64,000 nucleotides of DNA from Pelagibacteraceae bacterium AG-390-C22 (GCA_003278125.1 QCGX01000001.1:117953-181952), one strand, 5' to 3'. Positions 35,233 through 46,092 are shown, counted from the stretch's first letter. Made by a program: numbers and translations. Notes: generated by a model from the letters alone, not told the origin.

Positions 35233-36001
35233 CTTTTTTTAAAAAAATAATTATACCTGCTAATATCATTAAAAAACTTAACATCGTCCCCATGCTTATT
35301 GGGCCAAATAAATATCCAACCTGTGAATCTGGCTCTCTAAAGAGCTCTGAAAATGTTCTAAAAATACCATAAAAAATTAAAAATATATAAGAACAAGTTC
35401 CAGTCTTATAATTATTTTTAAATAAAATTAAATTCATAAAAATAAATAAAACTACACCTTCAAAAAAAGCTTCATATAATTGTGATGGGTGCCTTATGTT
35501 ATTGTCAATCTTAGGAAAAATTACTCCCCAGAAAACATCTGTAGTTTTGCCAACCAACTCTCCATTTATAAAATTAGCTATACGTCCAAAAAATATTCCT
35601 ATAGGAGCAACGAAGGCAATTATATCTAATAAGAAAAAAGTTGGTATATTTTTTTTTATAGAAAACCAATAAGTACTAAGAATTATCCCGATCAACGCGC
35701 CATGGAAAGACATACCACCTTCCCAAATTTTTAGAACATCTAACGGATTTGATAAATAATATTGAAAATTATAGAATAAGATATAACCAATTCTACCCCC
35801 TAGTAGCAGGGATATAATTATATAGGTAATTAAGTTATCGAATTCTTTAATATTAAAATTTAGATTTTGAAATCTTTTTAAGATGATTCTTTTACCTAAC
35901 CACCATCCTATCAAAATTCCAAAAATATAAGCTAGCGAATACCATCTGATAACTAAAAACCCAAAATCAATTAAAACTGGGTCTAAATTATGGGTATACA
36001 T
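35219..36001 (-). CDS. lgt: Prolipoprotein diacylglyceryl transferase
   Basis: Attaches diacylglycerol to the cysteine of lipoprotein precursors in the inner membrane. The 260-residue protein has about seven helices, the periplasmic motif GRIANFINGELVGKTTDVFW (conserved Arg, Asn and Glu near 140-150), GGMSFHGALIG and HPSQLYEAF. The presence of lgt shows that the cell makes lipoproteins. The MlaA homologue at 59314-60048 nevertheless has no lipobox. Confidence 0.95.
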   Translation of the reverse strand: MYTHNLDPVLIDFGFLVIRWYSLAYIFGILIGWWLGKRIILKRFQNLNFNIKEFDNLITYIIISLLLGGRIGYILFYNFQYYLSNPLDVLKIWEGGMSFHGALIGIILSTYWFSIKKNIPTFFLLDIIAFVAPIGIFFGRIANFINGELVGKTTDVFWGVIFPKIDNNIRHPSQLYEAFFEGVVLFIFMNLILFKNNYKTGTCSYIFLIFYGIFRTFSELFREPDSQVGYLFGPISMGTMLSFLMILAGIIIFLKKDDIK

Positions 36002-36052
36002 ATTTTCTTATAACATATTTGAAATTAATTTTTCTATCAAATAAGATCAATT

Positions 36053-36298
36053 ATGAGCAATTCTGAAAAATTATTAAAGACTTTATCTAGCTTAATTGAG
36101 AACGGAATTTTAACCTCAAAAGATATTCAAAAAGAAATATCAACTGATCTGAAGTTTACAAGGGATAAATTAATCAATAAGTTTCAACTTGTTTCAAGAG
36201 AAGAATTTGAAGTGTTAAAAAAGTTGGTTCGAAAACAAGAGCTAGCTATAAAAAAATTATCAAATAAAAAGAGCACTAAAAAGGCAAAGAAATCTTAA
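36053..36298 (+). CDS. ubiK: UbiK-like accessory factor (BMFP domain)
   Basis: An 81-residue helical protein of the YqiC/UbiK family, which supports ubiquinone biosynthesis and can bind membranes. The C-terminal half is a coiled coil with the family pattern VSREEFEVLKKLVRKQELAI followed by a lysine-rich end. It diverges from lgt (51 bp gap), and its 3' end overlaps the histidine kinase gene by 23 bp. The call rests on length and the coiled-coil motif only. Confidence 0.75.
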   Translation: MSNSEKLLKTLSSLIENGILTSKDIQKEISTDLKFTRDKLINKFQLVSREEFEVLKKLVRKQELAIKKLSNKKSTKKAKKS

Positions 36299-37592
36299 CC
36301 TGCAGACCTTTATACTGACTTTTTCCCAATTGAATATTTCCGCCATGGGAATTAATTATATCTTCCACTATAGCTAGCCCCAATCCAACTCCTGATTTAT
36401 TTAGACTTCTGCTTTTATCTAACCTAAAAAAAGGTTTAAAAACATTCTTGTATTGATCTTCAGATATTCCAGGCCCGTCATCCTCAATATTTACTATTAC
36501 TCTGTTCGAGCTTTTATGAAGGCTAACATATACTTTTTTTCCGTAGGTTAACCCATTATTAATGACGTTCTCAAAACATCTTTTTAAAGAAGATACTCTT
36601 CCTTTTAGAATTGTTTCTTCTGAATTCATTAGGTTAAGATTTTCACTTTTTAAATCTTTTTTAATCTCAATAAATAAATTGGATAAATTAATAGTTGAAG
36701 TATTTTCTTTAGCTTGAGTTTTTGCAAATTGTAAATAATCATTAAGCATTCCTTCCATTTCATCAATATCTTTTGACATATTTTTAGATACATCTTTTTC
36801 TTTAATCATCGCTAACTGTAATTTTAGCCTAGTTAGAGGAGTTCTTAAGTCATGGCTAATTCCAGACAACATTTCAGATCTTTGATTCAAATGACGATTA
36901 ATTCTTTTTGCCATTCTATCAAATTCGTATGCAGCTTTTCTAATTTCAGCTGCTCCTGAAGGTCTGAAATCATTAACATAATCTCCTTTGCCAAATCTTT
37001 CGGCTGCTTTTGCGAGTCTAACAAGCGGTCTAGTTTGATTCTTAAGAAAAACTAATGCAATTAAAACTAAAATTAAAGATGGAAGCGTTGTCCATAAAAC
37101 AAATAATCTTACAGATGAAGCAGATACCATTTCTTTTGGAACTAAAAATTCAATCACTTCATTTTCAGACTTAATTTTAATTTCAACTGCATTTTTAAAT
37201 TTAGAAGTACTGAACCAATAGTTATTGTTACCAAAGGTAGATTTTAATTCTCTACGAAGAGATCTATCCATTGGACTAAATTTTCTCTCACCTGAGATAT
37301 TAGGAAGCTTCTCTTGAATAATGCCTATTTCAAAATTAAAATTATTTTTGTAGCTATCAGTAAAAAAATCTAAATTTTTTTTATCATTTTGATATACCTC
37401 TTCGATAGTCTTTAACTGAGCTACTAGAGATCTCGTAGTATTTTTGTTAGCTTTTATCCATATGCTATCATAGAACACAATAGTAATAATTAATTGCAAT
37501 ATAATTGTAGGAGCCGCAACTATTATAAGGGCTCTATAAAATAATCTTTTTGGTAAAATTATTTTTAAGAATTTATTCAATCCAGAGAACAT
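36276..37592 (-). CDS. Sensor histidine kinase, EnvZ-like
   Basis: Inner-membrane sensor of an OmpR-type two-component system. The 438-residue protein has two membrane helices (about 19-41 and 162-184) enclosing a periplasmic sensor domain of about 120 residues. A HAMP linker follows (KNQTRPLVRLAKAAERFGKG). The phosphoacceptor H247 lies in SGISHDLRTPLTRL. The catalytic domain has the N box (FENVINNGLTYG), DDGPGI and GVGLGLAIVEDI. It overlaps the regulator gene by 20 bp. The signal is unknown. Confidence 0.9.
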   Translation of the reverse strand: MFSGLNKFLKIILPKRLFYRALIIVAAPTIILQLIITIVFYDSIWIKANKNTTRSLVAQLKTIEEVYQNDKKNLDFFTDSYKNNFNFEIGIIQEKLPNISGERKFSPMDRSLRRELKSTFGNNNYWFSTSKFKNAVEIKIKSENEVIEFLVPKEMVSASSVRLFVLWTTLPSLILVLIALVFLKNQTRPLVRLAKAAERFGKGDYVNDFRPSGAAEIRKAAYEFDRMAKRINRHLNQRSEMLSGISHDLRTPLTRLKLQLAMIKEKDVSKNMSKDIDEMEGMLNDYLQFAKTQAKENTSTINLSNLFIEIKKDLKSENLNLMNSEETILKGRVSSLKRCFENVINNGLTYGKKVYVSLHKSSNRVIVNIEDDGPGISEDQYKNVFKPFFRLDKSRSLNKSGVGLGLAIVEDIINSHGGNIQLGKSQYKGLQVKISLPF

Positions 37593-38250
37593 AGCCCGAA
37601 CCCCTTATAGTTTGAAGATATTTTGGATTTTTAGGATTAATTTCTATTTTTTGTCGTAGTCTTGTGATCATAACATCTATTGATCTTTCTTGATTAATGC
37701 CAGATATCTTACCGATCTCTTCGCGCGTATAAGTTTTCCCTGGATTTTCTAGCATTTTTATTAAAACTCTTTTTTCAGATGAATTTATTTTTTTAATTTT
37801 TTCAGCTAATTTTATACTCATTTTATTTAAATCTATTTGAGCATTTCCAACAAAATGTTTAATATTTAAATCAATTTTATTATTTTTATTAATAATATTC
37901 TTTATTCTTAACAGAAGTTCCTTCGGCTCAAAAGGCTTGCTTATGTAATCGTCTGCTCCTAATTCTAAACCCTTTATTCTACTTTCAACCTCACCTTTTG
38001 CAGTTAGTAGAATTATAGGGATTTCCATTCTTTTTTTTAACTCTTTGGTCAAGTCATACCCACTTTGACCAGGCATCATTACATCTAATACAATTAGATC
38101 AAATTTAAAATGAGTAAGTTTTATTTTAGCATTTTCTGCATTTTCTGAGGTTGAAACTATATAATTGTTTTCTTTTAAATATTCTTTTAAGAGATCTCTA
38201 ATTCTATTATCATCATCAACAATTAGAATATGTATTTTATTATTTTCCAT
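37573..38250 (-). CDS. OmpR-family response regulator
   Basis: DNA-binding partner of the adjacent histidine kinase. The 225-residue protein has a receiver domain with the acidic pocket VDDD (11-14), phosphoacceptor D56 (LIVLDVMMPG) and K105-region SKPF. The C-terminal winged helix contains YTREEIGKISGINQERSIDV and IRGSGYVL. The order MarR regulator-OmpR regulator next to ilvE recalls the petP-petR arrangement of Rhodobacter, and family naming follows that by inference. It overlaps the MarR gene by 11 bp. Confidence 0.9.
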   Translation of the reverse strand: MENNKIHILIVDDDNRIRDLLKEYLKENNYIVSTSENAENAKIKLTHFKFDLIVLDVMMPGQSGYDLTKELKKRMEIPIILLTAKGEVESRIKGLELGADDYISKPFEPKELLLRIKNIINKNNKIDLNIKHFVGNAQIDLNKMSIKLAEKIKKINSSEKRVLIKMLENPGKTYTREEIGKISGINQERSIDVMITRLRQKIEINPKNPKYLQTIRGSGYVLWIE

Positions 38251-38680
38251 CTATAATTCTTTTTAAAACTTCTTTAAATTTTATAACTGAGTCTGAATTA
38301 GAATTTTTTAAAGCATGAAATATTCTTTTTTTTTGAACGTTATATACCGATTCAAAAAAAACTTTTCCCTCTTTGTTTAGAAATAAATTTTTTTTTCTCG
38401 TATCATGTTCATCTTTCACCTGTTTTATCATTTTAGACTTAATTAAATCTCTCAAAACCCTGTTCAAACTTTGTTTTGTTACTTTTAATTTAAACATTAG
38501 TTCTCCTAAGCTTATTCCTGGATATCTTTCTATTAGATTTAGCGATCTTAAGTGAGCTGGACCAAAAAACTTTTTTGACAAGACTTCTTTTGGATCTGTG
38601 AAAGTCTCTCGATAAGCATAAAACAAAAGTTGAATAAACTCTTTAATTTGTTCGTCCTTAAGATAAAGTAGATCTTTCAT
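38240..38680 (-). CDS. MarR-family transcriptional regulator (PetP-like)
   Basis: A 146-residue winged-helix regulator. The DNA-binding region is GISLGELMFKLKVTKQSLNRVLRDLIKSKMI (given here only as residues about 55-86), followed by the wing DEHDTRKKNLFLNKEGK. The N-terminal helix with YRETFTDP is found in PetP-like members beside OmpR-type regulators. It is the first gene of the MarR-regulator-kinase unit and diverges from ilvE over 77 bp that contain a small inverted repeat. Confidence 0.85.
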   Translation of the reverse strand: MKDLLYLKDEQIKEFIQLLFYAYRETFTDPKEVLSKKFFGPAHLRSLNLIERYPGISLGELMFKLKVTKQSLNRVLRDLIKSKMIKQVKDEHDTRKKNLFLNKEGKVFFESVYNVQKKRIFHALKNSNSDSVIKFKEVLKRIIDGK

Positions 38681-38685
38681 AATGG

Positions 38686-38702
38686 TAAGTTATATTGACT
38701 TA
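38686..38702. promoter_or_regulatory. Possible MarR operator in the regulator-ilvE gap
   Basis: A perfect inverted repeat TAAGT-N7-ACTTA sits 6 bp upstream of the MarR gene start. It extends imperfectly to GGTAAGT and ACTTATCC. MarR proteins often bind such palindromes near their own start. With five-base arms it could be chance in AT-rich DNA. Confidence 0.3.
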
Positions 38703-38757
38703 TCCTGTTAAGAAATATACTTTTTTGTAGCAAAAAAATCTATATATTTACTTCTTA

Positions 38758-39645
38758 ATGGAAAGCATACCATACGATAAAAGATCTGGAAAAATTTGGT
38801 TTAATGGCAAAACCGTTGATTGGGCCGATGCAAATATTCATATTTTAAATCATGGGCTTCATTATGCTAGCTGCGTTTTTGAAGGTGAAAGAGTTTATGA
38901 TGGTGAGATTTTTAAATTAGAAGAACATACGGAAAGACTTTTTTATTCTGCTAAGAGAATGGGGATTAAAGTGCCTTATAACCAAAAAGAGATTAATGAT
39001 GCATGTAAAAATATTGTTAATATTCAAAAAGTTAAAAATGGTTATGTTAGGCCTGTAATATGGAGAGGGAGTGAAATGATGGCAATTTCAGCTCAGAAAA
39101 ATAAAATTCATGTTGCAATTGCTACTTGGGAATGGGGCTCTTATTTTGATCCTAAATTGAAATTAAAAGGAATTAAATTAAATATCTCAAATTGGAGAAG
39201 GCCAAACCCAAATTCTATTCCCTGGGATACTAAAGCTGCAGGTTTATATATGATATGCACACTTTCAAAACATGAAGCAGAAAGCAAAGGTTTTACCGAC
39301 TCTTTAATGTTAGATCATGAAGGAAATATTGCAGAGGCAACAGGGGCAAATATATTCTTTAAAAATAAATTAGACGAGTTGCACACTCCTACGCCAGACT
39401 CTTTTCTGGACGGGATCACTAGGAGGGAAGTAATTAAAATTGCGAAAGCTAAAGGAATAAAGGTTGTAGAAAGAAAAATTAAACCAGAAGAAATGGAAGA
39501 TTTTGATGGTTGTTTTCTAACAGGTACTGCAGCAGAAATAACACCAGTCTCTCAAATTAATGATTACAATTTTAAAATTTGTGATGTAATTACCGATCTT
39601 AACCAAAGATACCAAGATCTAGTAAGAAAAAAAACTGCTGCTTAA
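38758..39645 (+). CDS. ilvE: Branched-chain amino acid aminotransferase
   Basis: Class IV PLP aminotransferase for the last step of valine, leucine and isoleucine synthesis. The 295-residue protein has the N-terminal HILNHGLHYASCVFEGERVY region, the PLP lysine K159 (DTKAAGLY), EATGANIF and LDGITRREVI. A TATATT box lies 9 bp before the ATG, and no Shine-Dalgarno is apparent. The 3' end shares four bases with the convergent methyltransferase gene. Confidence 0.93.
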   Translation: MESIPYDKRSGKIWFNGKTVDWADANIHILNHGLHYASCVFEGERVYDGEIFKLEEHTERLFYSAKRMGIKVPYNQKEINDACKNIVNIQKVKNGYVRPVIWRGSEMMAISAQKNKIHVAIATWEWGSYFDPKLKLKGIKLNISNWRRPNPNSIPWDTKAAGLYMICTLSKHEAESKGFTDSLMLDHEGNIAEATGANIFFKNKLDELHTPTPDSFLDGITRREVIKIAKAKGIKVVERKIKPEEMEDFDGCFLTGTAAEITPVSQINDYNFKICDVITDLNQRYQDLVRKKTAA

Positions 39646-40385
39646 CTTTTTTTAGCTCTTATTAAAACAGACCAAGCAAACCATTGAAAAAATTTTAATT
39701 TAAAAAGACATTGGTCAAAAATAGTTAAAAATTTGAAAAAACTTGAATTATTTGGAGATTTATAAAAAGGAAAAAATATCAAAGTTGAGAGCCCGTAATA
39801 TTTTATTTCTGTATTGGTGAATTTACTCTTTATATATTTAAAATCTTTATCCATTAAAGGATGTTCATCTTTAGATCTAGATTTAGGTGTCAATTTTCTA
39901 TAAAAATTTATTATCGGATTTGTTCCAAGAGGTTCAATAAAAACTAAACTTCCGTTGGGTTTTAATACTCTATGTATTTCATCTAAACATTTATTTATTT
40001 GTAAATGATGTAAAATTCCAGAACCGTAAACGATATCAAAGCTATTATTAGCAAATTTGGTTTTTTCACAATTATCTACAATAAAGTCAACATTAGTTTT
40101 GAGCTCTTTTGTTCTTTCTACAGCTTTATTAATTGAGACTTCTGAGATATCTATTCCAACAATTTTTTTTGGTCCGAACTTTGACACTTCTTCAACAAAT
40201 GATCCTACTCCACATCCATAGTCTAAAATTTCAGCGTTATTTGCATTATTTTTTAAATAATCAAAGAAATCTTCACTGATATTATAAAGAGCTTTATAGA
40301 ATATATTTTCGAACCTTCCTCTTTTTTGAGATTGAAGTTTGTTATGAAAATCTTTTTCTCTAATATTTATTTCAGATAAATTCAC
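39642..40385 (-). CDS. Class I SAM-dependent methyltransferase, substrate unknown
   Basis: A 247-residue methyltransferase of the type 11 group. The AdoMet motif is ILDYGCGVGSF (near 54-64), the acidic end of strand 2 is VGIDISEVS and motif IV is FDIVYGSGILHHL. The C-terminal 90 residues are hydrophobic and aromatic (FFPFYKSPNNSSFF), so it may act on lipid or quinone substrates, but this is inference. It is coupled to pgsA by a one-base overlap. Confidence 0.8.
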   Translation of the reverse strand: MNLSEINIREKDFHNKLQSQKRGRFENIFYKALYNISEDFFDYLKNNANNAEILDYGCGVGSFVEEVSKFGPKKIVGIDISEVSINKAVERTKELKTNVDFIVDNCEKTKFANNSFDIVYGSGILHHLQINKCLDEIHRVLKPNGSLVFIEPLGTNPIINFYRKLTPKSRSKDEHPLMDKDFKYIKSKFTNTEIKYYGLSTLIFFPFYKSPNNSSFFKFLTIFDQCLFKLKFFQWFAWSVLIRAKKS

Positions 40386-40966
40386 TAATTGTCCTTATTA
40401 TCTTGATTAATAGCATGATCGATTCCTTTTCTAACATAGTCGTACCCAGTATAAAGTGTTAAAAAAGCCGATAGCCACAAAAGTATGATCCCTATAGTTT
40501 GTGCATTGTAATCTTGGAAATTAATTAATTTATTCCCACTTTCTCCTGTTAATAAAATTGCAATTGATAGCATTTGTAAGAATGTTTTTAATTTTGATAA
40601 ACTAGTCACCTGTATGGATACACTTGTTTTAGCTAAAAATTCTCTGAGACCCGATATAAGTATTTCCCTTGTAAGTATTATAATGGCTGCTATCACTTCG
40701 TAATTTTTAATTGTTCCATTCATTACTAATAATATCAATGCTGCCGCAACAATAATTTTATCCGCTATAGGGTCTAGCAATTCTCCTAATCTAGACTCTT
40801 CTTTAAATAATCTTGCTAGAAGTCCATCCAAGTAATCAGTAAAGCTAGCTAAGATAAATAAAAAAAAAGGAATTAAATCTCCAAAAAAACCTGGGATAAA
40901 AAAAGTTAACACAAATATTGGTACAATAATTATTCTTCCTATAGTTAATATATTAGGTATTTTCAT
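40385..40966 (-). CDS. pgsA: CDP-diacylglycerol-glycerol-3-phosphate 3-phosphatidyltransferase
   Basis: Makes phosphatidylglycerophosphate, the precursor of phosphatidylglycerol, in the inner membrane. The 193-residue protein has the CDP-alcohol phosphatidyltransferase motif D-x2-D-G-x2-A-R-x8-G-x3-D-x3-D, visible from TDYLDGLLAR to ELLDPIADK (about 43-70), and four to five helices. It lies 2 bp from uvrC; the uvrC-pgsA pair is widespread. Confidence 0.94.
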   Translation of the reverse strand: MKIPNILTIGRIIIVPIFVLTFFIPGFFGDLIPFFLFILASFTDYLDGLLARLFKEESRLGELLDPIADKIIVAAALILLVMNGTIKNYEVIAAIIILTREILISGLREFLAKTSVSIQVTSLSKLKTFLQMLSIAILLTGESGNKLINFQDYNAQTIGIILLWLSAFLTLYTGYDYVRKGIDHAINQDNKDN

Positions 40967-40968
40967 TT

Positions 40969-42804
40969 TTATTCGTGGAAGTAATTATATATTTTCTTAG
41001 CAATACTGTCTTCAATTCCTTCTACTGACTTTAAATCATCATAACTAGCTGATTCCACAGCTCTAGCAGAACCAAAATGATTTAATAGAGCCCTTTTTCT
41101 TTGCCGACCTATTCCTTGAATTTGATCTAGCAAAGATCTGGTTAAGTTTTTCTTCCTCTTTGCTCTATGAGTACTTATGGCAAATCTATGTGCTTCATCT
41201 CTTAATCTTTGAATAAAAAATAGCAAGGGATCATTCTTATTTAAAATAAATTCTTTATTTTCATAATAAATTTTTTCTTCTCCGGCGTTTCTTCTCTTGC
41301 CTTTTGCTATGGCTAAAATAGGTAAATCATGTAAACCCAGCTCGTTCAAAACTTCTCTAGAAACAGAGTATTGTCCTTTTCCACCATCGATCATGACTAA
41401 ATCTGGCAAAGAAAGTGATCCAGATTTTTCTTTAAGAGCCTTTGAAAATCTTCTAAACAAAACTTCTTTCATCATTCCATAATCATCTCCTTTAATTTTA
41501 TCATTTTTAATATTAAATTTTCTATATCTTTTTTTAATAAAACCCTCGTTTCCAAAACAAATTAAAGCTCCAATAGAGTCTGATCCTTGAATATGACTAT
41601 TGTCATAAACTTCTATCAAATCGATATTATTATTAAGTTTGAATTTTTTTGCTAAATTTTCAATTAAATCATTATTTGTATTTGATTGGATTAGTTTTTG
41701 AGTTAAGGCTTGTTTTGCGTTTTTTTCTGCAAGTTTAGAAATATTTATTTCATTTTTAGATTTGGCTAGTTTTATTGCAACTTGTTTGTTTTCTTTGTTT
41801 GAAAAAGTTTTTTCTAACAGTTTTCTTTCACCAACATCATAATTTGTTATAATAAGAACTGGTATTGTTTTATTTTCATAAAATTGAGATATAAAAGAAG
41901 AAAGAATGTCTTTAATAGTATCATCCGGATCATGTTTAGGATAGAACGCCTGATTACCCCAATTTTGCTTAGATCTAAAAAAGAAGACTTGAATGCAAGT
42001 TTTACCAGTTTCTTTGTAAATACTTATTACATCTGCTTCATTTAAATTAGTTTGATTTATTTTTTGAGATGTTTGTATTTGGGTTAAAGCTTTTATCCTA
42101 TCTCTTGCTATTGCTGCTTTTTCATAATCAAGATCCTTACTTGCTTTTTCCATTTCTTTGGACAAATTTTTTTGAATTCTTCTTGATTTACCAGATATAA
42201 AATCAATAGCGTCACTTACTGTTGACTTATATTCTTTTACCGAAATATGTTCCACACAAGGAGCAGAACATCTTTTTATTTGATAAAGTATACATGGTCT
42301 TTCTCTGTTTTTAAAAACTGTATCATCGCAAACTCTCAACTGAAAAATTTTTTGTAATATTTTAATAGTCCAGTTTGCTGAACCTATTGATGCAAAGGGA
42401 CCAAAATAATATCCAGATTTGGTTTTTTTTCCTCTGAGCTTTGTTAATTGCGGCCATTTATCTTTATTACCAATGTAGATATAAGGAAAAGACTTATCGT
42501 CTCTTAAAAGAATATTGTATCGTGGTTTATGTTTTTTTATTAGGTTTGCCTCTAAAAGCAGAGCTTCACTTTCATTATTAGTAGTTGTCGTCTCAAGATT
42601 ATGGGTTAGAGATAACATTCTCTCAGTTCTTATAGGTAAATTAGAATCAGTTACGTAATTTTTAAGTCTATTAGGAATGTTTTTAGCTTTTCCAATATAA
42701 AGTATTTCTCCTGTAGAACTTAACATTTTATAAATTCCAGGATTTTTTGATATCAAAGGTATTTTATCTTTTATTATTTTTTTCCCTTGTTCTAAACCGT
42801 TCAT
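40969..42804 (-). CDS. uvrC: Excinuclease ABC subunit C
   Basis: Dual nuclease of nucleotide excision repair. The 611-residue protein has the N-terminal GIY-YIG domain (NPGIYKML and ILYIGKAKN, 22-50) and the UVR UvrB-binding segment [17 protein letters not shown] near 215. The RNase H-like 3' nuclease domain has [17 protein letters not shown] and [11 protein letters not shown]. Two helix-hairpin-helix motifs end at the C-terminus ([26 protein letters not shown]). uvrB lies three genes upstream on the same strand. Confidence 0.96.
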   Translation of the reverse strand: MNGLEQGKKIIKDKIPLISKNPGIYKMLSSTGEILYIGKAKNIPNRLKNYVTDSNLPIRTERMLSLTHNLETTTTNNESEALLLEANLIKKHKPRYNILLRDDKSFPYIYIGNKDKWPQLTKLRGKKTKSGYYFGPFASIGSANWTIKILQKIFQLRVCDDTVFKNRERPCILYQIKRCSAPCVEHISVKEYKSTVSDAIDFISGKSRRIQKNLSKEMEKASKDLDYEKAAIARDRIKALTQIQTSQKINQTNLNEADVISIYKETGKTCIQVFFFRSKQNWGNQAFYPKHDPDDTIKDILSSFISQFYENKTIPVLIITNYDVGERKLLEKTFSNKENKQVAIKLAKSKNEINISKLAEKNAKQALTQKLIQSNTNNDLIENLAKKFKLNNNIDLIEVYDNSHIQGSDSIGALICFGNEGFIKKRYRKFNIKNDKIKGDDYGMMKEVLFRRFSKALKEKSGSLSLPDLVMIDGGKGQYSVSREVLNELGLHDLPILAIAKGKRRNAGEEKIYYENKEFILNKNDPLLFFIQRLRDEAHRFAISTHRAKRKKNLTRSLLDQIQGIGRQRKRALLNHFGSARAVESASYDDLKSVEGIEDSIAKKIYNYFHE

Positions 42805-43190
42805 TATATTTTTGTTTTTATAACTTCTATTCCAACCGAAGTTGTCTCTTTAATGATATCTAATTTTTCAATTTTTAACTTAATTTTTTTAATTTTTTTA
42901 TTTTTAAAAATTTCATCAAATATTGACTCAGACAAGGTTTCAAGTAGCTCGAAGTGTGTCTTTTCAGTCAATCTTTTAATATCATTTATAATACCTTCAT
43001 AGTTAACAATTGTTTTCACATCTGGTTTCAGATTTGGATCAGTAGTAATTTCAATATTAAATCTAACACTTTGTTTTTTTAATTTTTCAAATTTATGGAT
43101 TCCGACTGATAATAATAAAATTAAATCTTTAATAATAACTTTTTTATTATATTTAAATTTTTGTTTATTCTTAAATTTTAAAATTTTCAT
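42804..43190 (-). CDS. folB: Dihydroneopterin aldolase
   Basis: Folate-pathway enzyme of 128 residues. It has the family start [18 protein letters not shown], in which the usual glycine-rich turn and a glutamate near 40 are kept, the [15 protein letters not shown] helix and [12 protein letters not shown] with the active-site glutamate. It is divergent and lysine-rich, and the N-terminal 20 residues are unusual. Overlaps with the upstream SDR (4 bp) and uvrC (one base) suggest a shared transcript. Other 'T-fold' enzymes such as FolX are the alternative. Confidence 0.82.
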   Translation of the reverse strand: MKILKFKNKQKFKYNKKVIIKDLILLLSVGIHKFEKLKKQSVRFNIEITTDPNLKPDVKTIVNYEGIINDIKRLTEKTHFELLETLSESIFDEIFKNKKIKKIKLKIEKLDIIKETTSVGIEVIKTKI

Positions 43191-43942
43191 TCTTTTGCGT
43201 TAATTATATCTGGCGTTTTCCAACCTAAACGCTGACCACTATCTACATTTATTATTTGGCCAGTTATATTATTATTATTAATTAAAAACTTTACAGCAGA
43301 ACTAACATTTTTTGTATCTACTTTCTTTTTAAGTATTGTGGATTGCCACTGTTTTTTAAAATGTTTTTCTGATTGACGTTTATTTTTTAATGTTGGACCC
43401 GGAGAAACAGCATTAACTCTTATATTTGGTGCTAATTTCATTGCAGAAGTTTTAGTCAAGGTGGCTAGACTAGACTTGCTTAAAGTATAAGAAAAAAAGA
43501 AAGGAGTTAATTTTTCAACCCTTTGGTCAATAATATTGACAACATTTCCTTTGTTACCTTTACAGACTTTAGCAAAGTTTTGAATTAAAATTGCAGGAGC
43601 TTTCAGATTAACATTCATATGTTTTAAAAAACTTTTTTCTGAAAAATTAATCAAATTATCATTTTCAAAAATAGATGCATTATTAATTAAGCAATCTAAA
43701 CCTTTCATCTTTTTATAAGCATAAGAAATTAATCTTTCAGTTTGCCTAAGATTGTTTAAGTCAGCTTTTAAGAGATGAACAATTGAACCTAAATTTTCTA
43801 ATTCTATTTTTAGTTTTTTTGCAGCATTAAAAGATTTTGAATAATGAATAGCAATTTGTGTATCATAACCTGCCAATTCTAAAGCTATAGATCTACCAAT
43901 TCGATTTGCTCCTCCGGTAACTATTATTTTTTTGGCTTCCAT
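43187..43942 (-). CDS. SDR oxidoreductase resembling pteridine reductase / FolM
   Basis: A 251-residue short-chain dehydrogenase with NADPH-binding [10 protein letters not shown] (9-18). The active site is D139, Y152 and K156 (NIIDQR, then SYTLSK). The aspartate replaces the usual catalytic serine, which is the pattern of PTR1/FolM pteridine reductases. The arginine in TGxxxRxG also fits that group. It overlaps folB by 4 bp, so a role in reducing dihydropterin or dihydrofolate is a reasonable inference. It also overlaps uvrB by 19 bp. Confidence 0.8.
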   Translation of the reverse strand: MEAKKIIVTGGANRIGRSIALELAGYDTQIAIHYSKSFNAAKKLKIELENLGSIVHLLKADLNNLRQTERLISYAYKKMKGLDCLINNASIFENDNLINFSEKSFLKHMNVNLKAPAILIQNFAKVCKGNKGNVVNIIDQRVEKLTPFFFSYTLSKSSLATLTKTSAMKLAPNIRVNAVSPGPTLKNKRQSEKHFKKQWQSTILKKKVDTKNVSSAVKFLINNNNITGQIINVDSGQRLGWKTPDIINAKE

Positions 43943-46092
43943 TTTTTTTGTTGTTTCTTTGTTTTTGTCCCAGGCATACCAAGTGTTGATCTACCTTTAG
44001 GATAAACTTTATTTTTGAGGTTATACTGACTTATTTTAGGGTTCAATGTTATTTCTAATTCACTCGCTTCTAATTTTCTTATTTCATCTCTAATTTTGGC
44101 TGCTTCCTCAAATTCTAAATTAGAAGCTGACTCTTTCATCTTTTTGTTTAATCCCTTTAGATGTTTTTTAAGGTTACCGCCTATATTTGATTCTTTGATA
44201 TTTACGTAATCCTTTTCATAAACTGACTCTAAAATATCTCCTATTTCTTTTTTAATTGATTCTGCAGTAATATTATTTTTTTTATTGTATTCTAATTGTT
44301 TATTTCTTCTACGATCAGTTTCTAGGATAGCTTTATCAATACTTTTAGTAATTTTATCGGCATATAGAATCACTTTACCATCAATGTTTCTAGCAGCTCT
44401 ACCTATAGTTTGAATTAGAGATGTTTCAGATCTTAAAAATCCCTCTTTATCTGCATCAAGAATTCCTACTAAACCGCATTCTGGAATATCCAACCCTTCT
44501 CTTAAAAGATTTATTCCAACTAAAATATCAAATACACCCAATCTTAAATCTCTTATAATTTCAATTCTTTCTAAAGTATCAATGTCAGAATGCATATATC
44601 TAACCTTGAGACCATTTTCATGAAGATATTCAGTTAGGTCTTCAGCCATTTTTTTTGTTAAGGTAGTTGCTAAAACACGATATCCTTTTCCTATAACTTT
44701 TGCTGCCTCATGCATTAAGTCATCCACTTGAGTTTTTGCTGGCCTAATTTCAACAGGCGGGTCAATCAAACCAGTTGGTCTTATTATTTGATCAATATAT
44801 TTGTTATCAGTTTGTTTTAATTCCCAAGGGCCTGGAGTAGCAGAGACGAATACTGTTTGAGTTCTCATCATGTCCCATTCTTCAAATTTCAGGGGCCTGT
44901 TGTCCATACAAGACGGCAGTCTGAAACCATACTCTGCTAACGTACTTTTTCTAGTTCTATCTCCTTTATACATTCCATTTAATTGTGGAACTGTTACGTG
45001 ACTTTCGTCAACAAATACAATCGTATTATCTGGAAAATACTCAAAGAGTGTGGGAGGCGGCTCTCCAGCCTTTCTCCCAGATAAAAATCTTGAATAATTT
45101 TCTATACCTGCACATGTTCCTGTTGCTTCTATCATTTCTAAATCAAATTTAGTTCTTTCTCTTAACCTTTGTTCTTCAAGTAATTTATTATTTGCCCGGT
45201 GTTTCTCCAGTGTTTGAGCTAATTCAGATTTTATTTGCCTAATTGCTTGTTCCATTGTTGGTTTAGGGGTTATGTAGTGACTGTTTGCATAAATCTTTAT
45301 AACTGAATAATCATTAGTCTTATTTCCAGTTAAAGGATCAAATTCTTCAATCTTTTCTAATTTATTAAAGTTAAAACTTATTCTCCACGCTCGATCTTCA
45401 AGGTGAGACGGAAAAATTTCTAAATTTTCACCTCTAACTCTAAAAGTTCCTCTGAAAAAATTTTGGTCATTTCTTTTATATTGAAGAGTTATAAATGTTC
45501 TTATTAATTGATCTCTATTGTATTCGTTATTTTTTTTAAGCGTTATAGTCATTTTACTATAAGCTTCCACTGAGCCAAGACCATAGATACATGAAACACT
45601 AGCTACTATGATAACGTCATCTCTTTCTAATAAAGATCTTGTAGCTGAGTGTCTCATTCTATCTATTTGCTCATTAATTGAAGCCTCTTTTTCTATGTAA
45701 GTGTCTGATTTAGGAACATATGCTTCAGGAGTATAATAGTCATAATAAGAAACAAAATATTCAACTGCATTGTCAGGAAAAAAACTTTTAAATTCTCCAT
45801 AAAGTTGGGCAGCTAAGGTTTTATTAGGAGCCAAAACCAATGCAGGCCTGTTTGTTGCCTCAATTACTTTAGCCATAGTAAAAGTTTTTCCTGATCCCGT
45901 CACGCCAAGAAGTACTTGCTCATTTTTTTTATTTTTTAAATTTTGAGTTAATGCCTTTATAGCTTGAGGCTGATCACCAGCTGGTTGAAAATCACTTTTA
46001 ATTTTGAATTTAATACCACCTTCTAACTTCTTTTTTATTGAGTTGTTAGTATTCTCATTATCTAGTATTTTTTCTTGATAAGTATTTTGCAT
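43924..46092 (-). CDS. uvrB: Excinuclease ABC subunit B
   Basis: Damage-verification helicase of nucleotide excision repair. The 722-residue protein has Walker A GVTGSGKT (63-70) and the beta-hairpin region [12 protein letters not shown]. Helicase motifs include DESH and [10 protein letters not shown], and the C-terminal UVR motif [18 protein letters not shown] pairs with UvrC. About 28 residues precede the usual [14 protein letters not shown] start, so a later start is possible, but the ATG at 46092 is the only one upstream. It diverges from aspC over 41 bp. Confidence 0.96.
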   Translation of the reverse strand: MQNTYQEKILDNENTNNSIKKKLEGGIKFKIKSDFQPAGDQPQAIKALTQNLKNKKNEQVLLGVTGSGKTFTMAKVIEATNRPALVLAPNKTLAAQLYGEFKSFFPDNAVEYFVSYYDYYTPEAYVPKSDTYIEKEASINEQIDRMRHSATRSLLERDDVIIVASVSCIYGLGSVEAYSKMTITLKKNNEYNRDQLIRTFITLQYKRNDQNFFRGTFRVRGENLEIFPSHLEDRAWRISFNFNKLEKIEEFDPLTGNKTNDYSVIKIYANSHYITPKPTMEQAIRQIKSELAQTLEKHRANNKLLEEQRLRERTKFDLEMIEATGTCAGIENYSRFLSGRKAGEPPPTLFEYFPDNTIVFVDESHVTVPQLNGMYKGDRTRKSTLAEYGFRLPSCMDNRPLKFEEWDMMRTQTVFVSATPGPWELKQTDNKYIDQIIRPTGLIDPPVEIRPAKTQVDDLMHEAAKVIGKGYRVLATTLTKKMAEDLTEYLHENGLKVRYMHSDIDTLERIEIIRDLRLGVFDILVGINLLREGLDIPECGLVGILDADKEGFLRSETSLIQTIGRAARNIDGKVILYADKITKSIDKAILETDRRRNKQLEYNKKNNITAESIKKEIGDILESVYEKDYVNIKESNIGGNLKKHLKGLNKKMKESASNLEFEEAAKIRDEIRKLEASELEITLNPKISQYNLKNKVYPKGRSTLGMPGTKTKKQQKKWKPKK

